Under the pieces are notes generated by a model. The model searched no databases. It was not told the DNA's origin and saw only the letters and a list, made by a program, of their open reading frames with translations. From Neomoorella stamsii (GTDB taxonomy: Bacteria; Bacillota; DSM-521; Neomoorellales; Neomoorellaceae), in the NCBI RefSeq assembly GCF_002995805.1, contig NZ_PVXL01000046.1, positions 124,001 to 188,000 of the forward strand: DNA of 64,000 nucleotides. The letters run 5' to 3'. Below, piece by piece: positions 51,387 to 59,374 of this stretch. Each line of letters opens with the position of its first letter. Position 1 is the stretch's first letter. A program made the position numbers and the translations under genes.

Positions 51387-53261
51387 TTAAGAAGTTAAGC
51401 CGCGGGCTTCTTTCTTTATTAATAATTTTTTTATTTCAGTCCCAAAATCCCGGGCAACTTTAAAGAGAGAGAGATAAACTTTAACCAATTGATCGCCTTT
51501 CCTGGCCAGGTCACTTTCCCGTTCCAATTCTTTAGACATAAAATTAATGGCTTCAATGATATGTTTTATAGAAGGCTGGATAAAATTTTTGTAAACAGCC
51601 ATACTTGTCATCTCCCGGTCCAATCTTTGTAATCTAGCTGCTGCCTCCTGGTATCGCTGGGCATTAAGCCGCTTGGTTGCGCTTTCTATTTCTAATGGTC
51701 TGGCTATTTTGATGGCCTTTTGGTAAATGGTTTCTAGGCGGGACAATTGCTCTTTCCATTCCTCTAAACGCTGGTCTAGTCTTTGTTCCAAAGAACTAGC
51801 CCCTAAGCAGCTTCTCTGGTGCCGGTAAACCTCCATAATATGCCCATAAGGGTCAAACTGCTCCCCGCAATACTTCTCCAGTACCTCTGCTAGAGGCATT
51901 ATCTCCGTACCCGCTATTTTAGCCCCGCCTTCAGTGGCATCGATAAAAAGCCGACCATGGCCAAAGGTAGCAATACGCTGCTCAAACCATACTTTCATGG
52001 CATACATAGGACGGTTAGTTAAAACCCGTTCGCCAAAAACATCCTCCGTATAAAAATAGTCTTGCTGGTTCTGGTCATCAATTTCTATACGATGGGCTGT
52101 TATTACGCCCTCAGCATGGCTTTTTTGGTTGGTATAAGCCAGATCCTGGCCCACAAAAATTATAGGATTACAACCCATTTGCCTTGCCAGGTCCCAGGCA
52201 ACATTGGCCACCGAAGGGCCGCTGGCTACCATGCCTTTGTCATCGCCAATCATTTGAAAAGCCCAGCTAGTAAAAGGAAAAACATCCATCCCCATTGCAA
52301 AACGCGGCCCTCGATATTCGTCAGTAATCCGCGAGTAAATGGTAGGCGCATAAACTAGAGGGATATCTGCTCTCTGGAGATTAGTAAAATGTTTATAGTT
52401 GGCTTCGCCGGGGTCAAAAGAAACCAATAAATCAGGCCGGATATTGTTTTTAAGCAAAGGGTTGATAGCCGAACCAGCAGCTATAATCAAAGCTGCTCCT
52501 CTAGCTCTATGCAAAAGGTGTATATTTTTTTCCAGGGAGGGACCGGCAGCCACAATAATTGCTGGCCGGTTTATAAAAAGTGAAAATAAGCTTTTTATAC
52601 CGGGGTCATTAATACTTATCGGGAGGTTTCTAAAGAAATTTACCAGCCATTGGGTGGCAAAAGATTTATATGTAGCAATATTCACCAGCCGCTGACGTAT
52701 CAAATTCAGCAGCATCTGTTGGCTCTTTTGCCAGAAACTACCCCATAGCTGCAAGTAAGGTGGCCAGCTCAAAATATTAAGGCCAGCAGCTAAATCATTG
52801 GTAATGATTGTAAAAATTTGTTTGGCTAAACTATTTATATCTGCCCCTAATATCATTTCAATATTGGGGTTTTGCAACAAATGACGTAAGTCACGAATGG
52901 CAAGGGCATTTAAAAATATTTCCAGGTCAGGCTCAATAACGATTATTTTAAGTTCAGGATATAGAGCAAGCATCGCTTCCAAGTGATAACCTAATCCAAA
53001 GCCCAAAACTATGGTTAACTGACTTTTTTCCCAGGCTAGACTCTTCAACCAGCGTTGAGCTTCAACCTCAGGCTCATAGCAACTATGTATATGTATATAA
53101 AACCCCTGCCCTTCCTGATTAACAAGCAAAGTCGGTGAACCATTACGCGCTAATTCTACCTTCACCCTTTCACTATCTTGTTGCCCGTTAAGGAAAGGGA
53201 TAAAACCGGAACAACGGGAACGTAAAACCTTAAGATTTATTTCTAAATAAGGAGCGTCCAT
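51387..53261 (-). CDS. Maf-type flagellin glycosyltransferase (DUF115/MptE-like)
   Basis: The 624-residue protein has the motility-associated factor layout: an N-terminal domain, a central DUF115 core (IIVAAGPSLEKNIHLLHRARGAALIIAAGSAINPLLKNNIRPDLLVSFDPGEANYKHF; GSTG-like VASGPSVANVAWDLARQMGCNPIIFVGQDLAYTNQKSHAEG) and a helical C-terminus. Maf enzymes move CMP-activated nonulosonic acids onto flagellin Ser/Thr. The legionaminate-type pathway at 55.4-63.3 kb would supply the donor. Confidence 0.88.
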   Translation of the reverse strand: MDAPYLEINLKVLRSRCSGFIPFLNGQQDSERVKVELARNGSPTLLVNQEGQGFYIHIHSCYEPEVEAQRWLKSLAWEKSQLTIVLGFGLGYHLEAMLALYPELKIIVIEPDLEIFLNALAIRDLRHLLQNPNIEMILGADINSLAKQIFTIITNDLAAGLNILSWPPYLQLWGSFWQKSQQMLLNLIRQRLVNIATYKSFATQWLVNFFRNLPISINDPGIKSLFSLFINRPAIIVAAGPSLEKNIHLLHRARGAALIIAAGSAINPLLKNNIRPDLLVSFDPGEANYKHFTNLQRADIPLVYAPTIYSRITDEYRGPRFAMGMDVFPFTSWAFQMIGDDKGMVASGPSVANVAWDLARQMGCNPIIFVGQDLAYTNQKSHAEGVITAHRIEIDDQNQQDYFYTEDVFGERVLTNRPMYAMKVWFEQRIATFGHGRLFIDATEGGAKIAGTEIMPLAEVLEKYCGEQFDPYGHIMEVYRHQRSCLGASSLEQRLDQRLEEWKEQLSRLETIYQKAIKIARPLEIESATKRLNAQRYQEAAARLQRLDREMTSMAVYKNFIQPSIKHIIEAINFMSKELERESDLARKGDQLVKVYLSLFKVARDFGTEIKKLLIKKEARGLTS

Positions 53262-53279
53262 ATTATTTAGACCTCCCCC

Positions 53280-53867
53280 TTAGGTTTTTAAATCCAGATT
53301 GGCTATAATTTCCTCCAACCACTTTTGATTGCGCTTTATTTCCGGCGCCAACTCGTATAATAAAAGATCTGCCAGGAGACTGTAATCCTCTCTTTCTCCT
53401 GCTCCTAAAATTTCCCGCAGCCAGCCGTTAAGAATATTAAGCCGTTCTTTAACGTTGGTAGCTTCACCGGGTTTACTTTGAATTATCAATTGCAATACCT
53501 GGGTGTACCACTCCAAACCCTCTATAGCCCTAGCCAAAAGTTCTAAAGCCTCTCTTTTTCGTCCTAATTGCAGATTAGTACCTATATCTTCCAGACCCTG
53601 CTCTAATCTTGCTAAATAGTCGTAGGCATCACTTAAAGTTTCCGCGAATAATTTGTCTATAGGAGCAGTAACCAACTCAATTTCATTTATTTCTATTTCG
53701 TCTACCATTTTATCCCAATTATTTGTTTCAATACCATTAAATAATATCCTGGCTATAGCCCGTCCCTTTCGATTTTCTTCTCTAGCCAGGGCCTCCAAAA
53801 AATCGCTAAGTCCCTTTTTGTCATCCAGGGCGCCAACCTCAGAGCCATTTAAAAGTATGCGCATCAT
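53280..53867 (-). CDS. Unknown flagellar-locus protein
   Basis: I do not recognise this 195-residue protein. The N-terminal 75 residues are predicted beta-alpha (MRILLNGSEVGALDDKKGLSDFLEALAREENRKGRAIARILFNGIE); the rest is helical (ETLSDAYDYLARLEQGLEDIGTNLQLGRKREALELLARAIEGLEWYTQVLQLI). It lies 18 bp before maf and behind its own sigma-D-type promoter, so it probably acts in flagellin export, glycosylation or filament assembly. The ATG at 53867 follows AAAGGTG by 9 bases. Confidence 0.7.
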   Translation of the reverse strand: MMRILLNGSEVGALDDKKGLSDFLEALAREENRKGRAIARILFNGIETNNWDKMVDEIEINEIELVTAPIDKLFAETLSDAYDYLARLEQGLEDIGTNLQLGRKREALELLARAIEGLEWYTQVLQLIIQSKPGEATNVKERLNILNGWLREILGAGEREDYSLLADLLLYELAPEIKRNQKWLEEIIANLDLKT

Positions 53868-53910
53868 TTTTCCAAACACCTTTCAAAAACAGATAAGCTT
53901 CAAAATAAGT

Positions 53911-53937
53911 ATATCGGTAAAAGGCGTTTTTTCTTAA
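53911..53937 (-). promoter_or_regulatory. Sigma-D (sigma-28) promoter of the maf-fliD-fliS block
   Basis: On the minus strand TTAA (53937-53934), 15 bases, then ACCGATAT (53918-53911). The consensus is TAAA-N15-GCCGATAT. It lies downstream of the flagellin terminator and 43 bases before the unknown gene's ATG. Confidence 0.6.
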
Positions 53938-53945
53938 ATATATAT

Positions 53946-53978
53946 AAGAAGGAGCCCAACATATCAGGGCTCCTTCTT
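53946..53978 (-). terminator. Flagellin gene terminator
   Basis: AAGAAGGAGCCC and GGGCTCCTTCTT form a perfect 12-bp stem with a 9-base loop, 14 bases after the flagellin stop. The tail is TATATATATTT rather than a pure T run. Confidence 0.85.
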
Positions 53979-53991
53979 AGCGATTGGCAAT

Positions 53992-55122
53992 TTAACGTAA
54001 CAATTCCAGCACTGTGGCCGGTTGCTGGTTGGCCTGGGCCAGCATAGCCGTACCTGCCTGGGTCAAAATCTGGTTCTTGGTAAAGGCCATCATTTCCTGG
54101 GCCATATCCAGGTCGCGAATTCGGGATTCGGCTGCGGTCAGGTTCTCAGAAGCGACGCTCAGGTTGGCAATGGTATGTTCAAGTCGGTTCTGCATAGCAC
54201 CTAAATTAGAACGCTGGCTGGAAACACGATCCAGAGCAGCCTGAACTGCAGTTATGGCCTTTTCCGCATCTGCCTGGGTCATCACGCTAATGCCCTGTCC
54301 TTTTTCCAATACGTGAATAGTAATAGTACCCGCATCGGTAGTAACGCCAGTTGCTGGGTTAGTATCTGAGATACCCAGCGTAATTGAAGAGCCTGTAACC
54401 ATATACGCGGAAAGACCGCCAATTGTAACTGAACTAGCATTATCAGCTAATGTTCCGCTTCCTAATGCGGTCCCTTGTTCATTATATAATATAACCTTTC
54501 CATCCCCAGCAACCTCCGCGCGGTAGGTACCTGCTTTAAGATTCTGCACATTGGCGTCTTTAGCTTGATTATAGTTAGTTTCGCCTTTATCCGCAGTATA
54601 CACCGCTGAAGCGGCTGTTACTGCTAAGGCACTGGCGCGCATATCATTTATGTTTAAAGCTATTGTCTGGCCTTGGTTGGCCCCAATATGGAAGACGCTA
54701 GAAAATTCGCCGTTAAGCAACTTCTTGGTGTTAAATTCAGTGGTATTACCAATACGGGTTAATTCTTCCGCTAACTGATTGATTTCCTTTTGAATTTCAA
54801 ACCTATCGCTATTTGTATTTGTATCATTTGAAGCTTGCACCGCCAATTCACGCATTCTCTGTAAGATTGCGTGGGTCTCATTCAAAGCACCTTCAGCAGT
54901 CTGAAGCAGCGAAATGCTATCCTGGGCATTGCGCACCGCCTGGTTTAATCCCCTTATCTGGCCGCGCATCTTCTCGCTGATGGCCAGACCGGCGGCGTCG
55001 TCAGCCGCGCGGTTAATGCGCAGGCCCGAAGAAAGCTTCTCCATGGACTTGGTCAAAGCACTATTAGTTACAGTCAGGTTGCGGTAGGCATTCAGCGCTG
55101 CGATGTTCTGATTAATACGCAC
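53992..55122 (-). CDS. hag: Flagellin (Hag/FliC)
   Basis: The 376-residue flagellin has the conserved N-terminal D0/D1 (RINQNIAALNAYRNLTVTNSALTKSMEKLSSGLRINRAADDAAGLAISEKMRGQ). Its C-terminal D1/D0 is LGAMQNRLEHTIANLSVASENLTAAESRIRDLDMAQEMMAFTKNQILTQAGTAMLAQANQ. The short variable centre (residues about 165-270) is AT-rich and Thr/Ser-rich and could be the glycosylation target. The GTG start follows AAGGAGG by 9 bases. It is the only flagellin gene in the window. Confidence 0.97.
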   Translation of the reverse strand: MRINQNIAALNAYRNLTVTNSALTKSMEKLSSGLRINRAADDAAGLAISEKMRGQIRGLNQAVRNAQDSISLLQTAEGALNETHAILQRMRELAVQASNDTNTNSDRFEIQKEINQLAEELTRIGNTTEFNTKKLLNGEFSSVFHIGANQGQTIALNINDMRASALAVTAASAVYTADKGETNYNQAKDANVQNLKAGTYRAEVAGDGKVILYNEQGTALGSGTLADNASSVTIGGLSAYMVTGSSITLGISDTNPATGVTTDAGTITIHVLEKGQGISVMTQADAEKAITAVQAALDRVSSQRSNLGAMQNRLEHTIANLSVASENLTAAESRIRDLDMAQEMMAFTKNQILTQAGTAMLAQANQQPATVLELLR

Positions 55123-55198
55123 TTACTGCATCCTCCTTGACTTTAGTTTAGCATCCTTGCCGTTAAACTTCAGTTCAGCGACAAACTTTAATCACTAG

Positions 55199-55240
55199 CT
55201 AAAACACAACAGCAAAACGGGTGCTTTTTGCTCTGGTCAT
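55199..55240 (-). CDS. Putative 13-residue leader peptide in the flagellin 5' UTR
   Basis: AGGAGGTGGTAAATG gives a near-ideal ribosome site for the short frame MTRAKSTRFAVVF, which stops 77 bases before the flagellin GTG. It lies between the sigma-D promoter and hag, so it would be on the same mRNA. Function is unknown; the strength of the ribosome site is the only evidence. Confidence 0.5.
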   Translation of the reverse strand: MTRAKSTRFAVVF

Positions 55241-55293
55241 TTACCACCTCCTAAAAAATCTTTTCTCTATGCTGTCGTTCCCCCATTTCTAAA

Positions 55294-55320
55294 ATATCGT
55301 CACTTATCCAGAAACATTTA
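55294..55320 (-). promoter_or_regulatory. Sigma-D (sigma-28) promoter of the flagellin gene
   Basis: On the minus strand TAAA (55320-55317), exactly 15 bases, then GACGATAT (55301-55294). This matches the sigma-28 consensus TAAA-N15-GCCGATAT with one mismatch. The predicted 5' UTR is about 165 bases long. Confidence 0.82.
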
Positions 55321-55341
55321 GCTTTTTATCCTAAATAAACC

Positions 55342-55367
55342 GGACTTAAGTCCTAGGACTACAGTCC
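55342..55367. promoter_or_regulatory. Tandem GGACT palindromes before flagellin (possible operator)
   Basis: GGACTTAAGTCC (55342-55353, a perfect 12-bp palindrome) and GGACTACAGTCC (55356-55367) lie 2 bp apart, about 22 bp upstream of the sigma-D -35 box. The same type of pair precedes flgB at 43955-43990. Confidence 0.55.
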
Positions 55368-55369
55368 CA

Positions 55370-55404
55370 CCTTCTCGCTTAAGCACTGAGGCCTAGCGAA
55401 AAGG
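55370..55404 (-). terminator. Hairpin after legF, between the sugar operon and flagellin
   Basis: On the minus strand CCTTTTCGCT and AGCGAGAAGG form a 10-bp stem (one G-T pair) with a 15-base loop, starting directly at the legF stop. No T run follows, so termination may be weak or factor-dependent. Confidence 0.5.
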
Positions 55405-56103
55405 TTACTTCTGATATATCAAGGCTTCCGCTAAAACAAAATCCAAGGGATTATCTATATCCACCGATCTTTCCCTGGGCATAATGTAAGCATAAGTACG
55501 GGGACCATACCAAGAGTCACGATAACGGATAAAATCCCAGCGGGCCAAATAAATAGCTCCATTAATGCGATAATAAGTGGGCAACTCTTGACGCTGGGGG
55601 CCAATGGCTTCCGGACGAAGAAAATCTGCCATGCACAAATCATCCGGTAAAGTATTGCTCCACCAGGGGTGATGCTCAACCTCACATACCGCCACCACCG
55701 CTTCTGCGTCTCGCTCGAGCATCAATTCACAGGCAGCAACAATATCTCTACTACTTCGCAAGGGGCTCGTGGGTTGCAGGTACATTACCCAGTCAAATTT
55801 TTGACCCTTTGCTTCTAACCACACCATGGCGTGATGCAGAACGTCAATACCTTTGGCCGTGTCGGTAGCCAGCTCGGCGGGGCGTACAAAAGGTACCTCT
55901 GCCCCTGCCTCCCGGACTATTCGAGCAATGTCTTCTCCGTCGGTAGAAACCATTAAGTAGTCAAACAAGCCGCTGACCCTGGCCGTTTCGATGGTATATA
56001 CGATCAAAGGCTTTCCGGCCAGGGGTTTTATATTCTTTCCAGGCACACCCTTCGATCCCTTTCGAGCCGGAATAAAACCCAAAAGAGTTTTGTGTCGATA
56101 CAA
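55405..56103 (-). CDS. legF: CMP-nonulosonate (CMP-legionaminate) cytidylyltransferase, LegF/NeuA type
   Basis: The 232-residue protein begins LLGFIPARKGSKGVPGKNIKPLAGKPLIVYTI, the NTP-binding ARxGSKxxPxKN motif of CMP-sialate synthetases, and has VMYLQPTSPLRSS, YYRINGAIYLAR and the metal-binding DIDNPLDF. It activates the nonulosonic acid with CTP for transfer by Maf. The TTG start has GGAGGAGGG 6 bases upstream. PseF or NeuA function cannot be excluded from sequence alone. Confidence 0.88.
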   Translation of the reverse strand: MYRHKTLLGFIPARKGSKGVPGKNIKPLAGKPLIVYTIETARVSGLFDYLMVSTDGEDIARIVREAGAEVPFVRPAELATDTAKGIDVLHHAMVWLEAKGQKFDWVMYLQPTSPLRSSRDIVAACELMLERDAEAVVAVCEVEHHPWWSNTLPDDLCMADFLRPEAIGPQRQELPTYYRINGAIYLARWDFIRYRDSWYGPRTYAYIMPRERSVDIDNPLDFVLAEALIYQK

Positions 56104-56137
56104 TATTTTCCCTCCTCCAAAGAATTCTAGCCATATC

Positions 56138-57199
56138 CTATCGTGTATCTAACAGCCTTAACGTTTGCCGATATTCTTCCCACTGGCCTACATCAAACCA
56201 ATCACCGTAATGGGGGTAAACTCCTACCTTAAACCCCTTTTCCCTGGCCAGAATTATTAAATCGGTCATATGTATAAATTCCTTGCCCATAACTAAATCC
56301 AGGATAGAGGGCTCCAGAACATAAACACCGGTGTTTACGAGAAAATGAAAATTGGGTTTTTCGTCAATGGTTTTCAATTCTCCATCTTCAGCCCGCAGCA
56401 CTCCGTAAGGGATGGTGAACTGCTTAAGCGCTCCTACTACTGTAAAATCATAACTTTTTTCCCGGTGATAACCTAATAGACTGTTATAATCGACTTCCAA
56501 GATTACATCACAATTAGTAACGATAAAAGTGCCACTAACTTTTTCTTTTAATAATCCCAGGGACCCTGCAGTACCAAGGGGTTCGTCTTCCTGTACAAAG
56601 CTTACGTTATACCGCCGACCATTCTCTTCCGAAAAATATAAGCGTACTATTTCTGCCTTGTAACCTAAAGACAGGATAAAACTAGTGAAGCCTTGAGCAT
56701 AGAATTTATCCATAATTACCTCAACAATAGGTTTATCTCCCAAAGGAATCATGGGTTTCGGCAGAATTTTGGTAAAGGGATCGAGTCGGGTACCTTTACC
56801 CCCGGCCATGATGACTACTTGTTCCGATCTTGACGCCCGGCGGTGTTCAAAAACATCCAGCCAGAGCAGAAGATCGGCTACCCGCCCCCGGTTATCCACC
56901 AAAGGTACATGGCGAATGTTGTTTTCTAACATCAACTTGCGGGCCGCGTCCAGCGAGGTCCCTACCGGCAGCACCCGCGGCTTAGGGTACATTACTTTGT
57001 CCAGGGTTATTTCCAACCCATAGCCCCGCAGTAAAGCTCGCCGAATGTCTCCATCCGTAACGGTGCCTAAAAGGCGTTTATCTTCGTCCACCACCAGCAA
57101 CAACTGGAGAGCGGCCTTTTCCATGCGCGGCAGAGCGTCGGCTAGTTTTTCTCTGGGAGAAGTTAAAATACTTGCCAATTGCGTTGCATGCCAGCTCAT
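56138..57199 (-). CDS. PtmE-like sugar-1-phosphate nucleotidyltransferase with CBS domains
   Basis: The 353-residue protein has two CBS motifs at residues 1-118 (LLGTVTDGDIRRALLRGYGLE; NIRHVPLVDNRGRVADLL), then a nucleotidyltransferase domain. That domain shows VVIMAGGKGTRLDPFTKILPKPMIPLGDKPIVE (pyrophosphorylase signature), EDEPLGTAGSLGLL, VTNCDVI and GDWFDVGQWEEY. The layout equals Campylobacter PtmE, which makes GDP-glucosamine for the legionaminate pathway. This supports a GDP-linked route here. Confidence 0.85.
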   Translation of the reverse strand: MSWHATQLASILTSPREKLADALPRMEKAALQLLLVVDEDKRLLGTVTDGDIRRALLRGYGLEITLDKVMYPKPRVLPVGTSLDAARKLMLENNIRHVPLVDNRGRVADLLLWLDVFEHRRASRSEQVVIMAGGKGTRLDPFTKILPKPMIPLGDKPIVEVIMDKFYAQGFTSFILSLGYKAEIVRLYFSEENGRRYNVSFVQEDEPLGTAGSLGLLKEKVSGTFIVTNCDVILEVDYNSLLGYHREKSYDFTVVGALKQFTIPYGVLRAEDGELKTIDEKPNFHFLVNTGVYVLEPSILDLVMGKEFIHMTDLIILAREKGFKVGVYPHYGDWFDVGQWEEYRQTLRLLDTR

Positions 57200-57221
57200 G
57201 GCTTATCCCTTCTCCAACCTT

Positions 57222-58253
57222 TTAGAGACTGCCGTCCTTATTCTTAGCGGGAAGCGAGCATTTGCTGCAAATATTAACCCGATAATACTCTCCCTTCATA
57301 TGGCACTCACGCATGTATTTGTACTTATCGTTGTGCCATATCTCGTCAATATTGTTATCCCTAATATTACCAACTACAAACTCTCGTTCTGAATCAACAC
57401 AACATACAACTACTTCCCCGTCCCAGGCTATAAACATCCTCTGCCATAATTGGCTACAAGCAAAGCTGGGTAGGGACTGAGCGATTTTATCATTATAACT
57501 CTCTTTCCTATTATTTAGGGGTTGGCGGTAATCCACATAGGCAACTATATCAACTATATTGCTGAACAAATTGATAAAATGTTCAAGGCTTGAATGGTTT
57601 TCTTGCATTAATACCATTGATACTCTGGTTAGCGGAGATTTCCGACCCTTTTTCTGTTTCAGCAACTGTAAAGCTTTTATGTTTTCCAGTGTCCGCTCAT
57701 AATTTGCTCCTACTCTAATATTTTCATATTCCTCTTTAAAGGGAGAATCAAAAGAAAAAAACAGCTTATCGAGACCTGCATCTATCAACTCACTGGCAAC
57801 CTGCTCTGTAAGGAGCACCGCATTGGTATTAAACATTACATCAATTATACCTTTCTCTTTGGCATAACACACCATATCTACAATTCGAGGGTGCAGCAGA
57901 GGTTCACCCAGCCAGTTTAGTTTTATAGATGAAACGCCTAAAGAGGCTGCCTGGTCTATAATCTCTTTATATACGTTAAAATCCATAAAACCGACGGGTA
58001 ATTTGTTATTACCCTCATGCATTAAAACAGTTCTAGGGCACATGGGACATTTTAAGTTACAAGAATTTGTTGGCTCAATATCCAAATGGATAGGTGTGTG
58101 TTCAAGTACAAAATGCTTGGGATTTAAAGCCCATTTTCGTCTGTACTCGTGATATTCCGGTCCTTTACTTCGTTCCCATTCTTGCACACTCTCATTTACT
58201 ACGATTTCATGGTAGGTAGGATTAACAGGAACTGAGGTAACGTTGATAGCCAT
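57222..58253 (-). CDS. Radical SAM/SPASM-domain protein in the nonulosonate cluster
   Basis: The 343-residue protein has LDIEPTNSCNLKCPMCPR (radical SAM C-x3-C-x2-C), KLNWLGEPLLHPRI, FNTNAVLL and a C-terminal SPASM-like region with ACSQLWQRMFIAWDGEVVVCCVDSE and NICSKCSLP. The ATG at 58253 has AGGGG 5 bases upstream; the longer frame to 58292 lacks one. It lies between legI and the PtmE-like gene in the same operon. It is not a standard member of Leg pathways, so it may modify the sugar (for example methylation, dehydration or epimerisation) or the flagellin; the substrate is unknown. Confidence 0.82.
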   Translation of the reverse strand: MAINVTSVPVNPTYHEIVVNESVQEWERSKGPEYHEYRRKWALNPKHFVLEHTPIHLDIEPTNSCNLKCPMCPRTVLMHEGNNKLPVGFMDFNVYKEIIDQAASLGVSSIKLNWLGEPLLHPRIVDMVCYAKEKGIIDVMFNTNAVLLTEQVASELIDAGLDKLFFSFDSPFKEEYENIRVGANYERTLENIKALQLLKQKKGRKSPLTRVSMVLMQENHSSLEHFINLFSNIVDIVAYVDYRQPLNNRKESYNDKIAQSLPSFACSQLWQRMFIAWDGEVVVCCVDSEREFVVGNIRDNNIDEIWHNDKYKYMRECHMKGEYYRVNICSKCSLPAKNKDGSL

Positions 58254-58360
58254 TTTTTCCCCTGCTTTCATGGAGTTGTAGGTTAAGCTCACATTTTTAA
58301 CTAAGCATATCCCAGGTTAGAACCGTATCAGCCGGAATATCCACCCGGGCCCTCCGGCCT

Positions 58361-59374
58361 CTAAATCATATCCCAGCTTAAAATACTCCCGGCGGCAATA
58401 TCCCGACGGGCCTGCCGGCCCACCACCATGTCCAACAAATTCGGCGGGATGCCCGTCCCCGGCCTTTTGGCGGTCAGGCAGGATTCCGTGATTATTTCTC
58501 CGGCGGCTATGTCCCTGGCTGCCACCAGGCTGCGCCTGGCCGCCGACATGACGGCCAGCTCGCCCGGCGCCGGCCGTTTGATGCCGTCCCCCAGGCTTTT
58601 TTCTACCTGGCGGATGGCCGCGACCATATCTTTAAATTCTCCCGGTTCCAGGGAGGCGCGGTGGTCCGGGCCGGGAAGGTTGCGATCTAAGGTTAAGTGC
58701 TTCTCAATCACTTCTGCCCCCAAGGCCGCTGCCGCTATGGGTACGGCGATACCCATGGTATGATCTGAGTAGCCCACAGGTAGAGCGAAGGCCTGCTTCA
58801 TGGTAAGCATAGCCCTTAAATTTACCTCCTCCGGCAGGGTCGGGTAATTGGTGGTGCAATGCAGGAGGGTAATATCCGTCGCCCCAGCTTCCCGTAAAAC
58901 TTGTAATGCTCCCTCTACTTCACCCAGGGTGGCCATGCCGGTGGAAAGGATAACCGGCCGCTTTTTCCCGGCGATGCGACGCAAGAAGGGATAGTTGGTT
59001 ATTTCTCCCGAAGGGATCTTAAAATAAGGCACTCCCAGTTCGGCCAGAAAATCAATGCTTTCCTGGTCGAAGGGAGAGGAAAGAAATATAATCACCTTCT
59101 GCCGGCAATAAGCATAAAGCTCCCGAAATTGGGCGTAGCTCAATTCCAGCCGTTTAATCATCTCCAGCTGGCTTTCGTCTTTTCCGGGCATGTTATCTTT
59201 TTGATATTGGGCCCGCTCAGCATTGGGGGTTACTACTTCTTCAGCTTTGAAAGTCTGAAACTTTACGGCGTCTGCCCCCGCTTCTGCCGCCGCGTCTACC
59301 AGTTTCCTGGCCAGCTGCAAATCGCCATTATGGTTGACGCCCGCTTCGGCAATGATGAAAACCCTATTGAACAT
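58361..59374 (-). CDS. legI: N-acetylneuraminate/legionaminate synthase (LegI/NeuB type)
   Basis: The 337-residue protein begins FIIAEAGVNHNGDLQLARKLVDAAAEAGADAVKFQTF, the NeuB start, then FDQESIDFLAELGVPYFKIPSGEI, GYSDHTMGIAVP and EKHLTLDRNLPGPDHRASL. The C-terminal SAF/antifreeze-like domain is SLVAARDIAAGEIITESCLTAKRPGTGIPP. It condenses PEP with the 6-deoxy-mannose derivative. ATG at 59374 has GAGG 7 bases upstream and overlaps legG. Confidence 0.9.
   Translation of the reverse strand: MFNRVFIIAEAGVNHNGDLQLARKLVDAAAEAGADAVKFQTFKAEEVVTPNAERAQYQKDNMPGKDESQLEMIKRLELSYAQFRELYAYCRQKVIIFLSSPFDQESIDFLAELGVPYFKIPSGEITNYPFLRRIAGKKRPVILSTGMATLGEVEGALQVLREAGATDITLLHCTTNYPTLPEEVNLRAMLTMKQAFALPVGYSDHTMGIAVPIAAAALGAEVIEKHLTLDRNLPGPDHRASLEPGEFKDMVAAIRQVEKSLGDGIKRPAPGELAVMSAARRSLVAARDIAAGEIITESCLTAKRPGTGIPPNLLDMVVGRQARRDIAAGSILSWDMI

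Noticed and set aside
55130-55141. Two-codon ORF ATG-CAG-TAA right after AAGGAGG before hag
   Set aside because: The ATG directly abuts the Shine-Dalgarno, too close for initiation; the hag GTG 9 bases away is the proper start.
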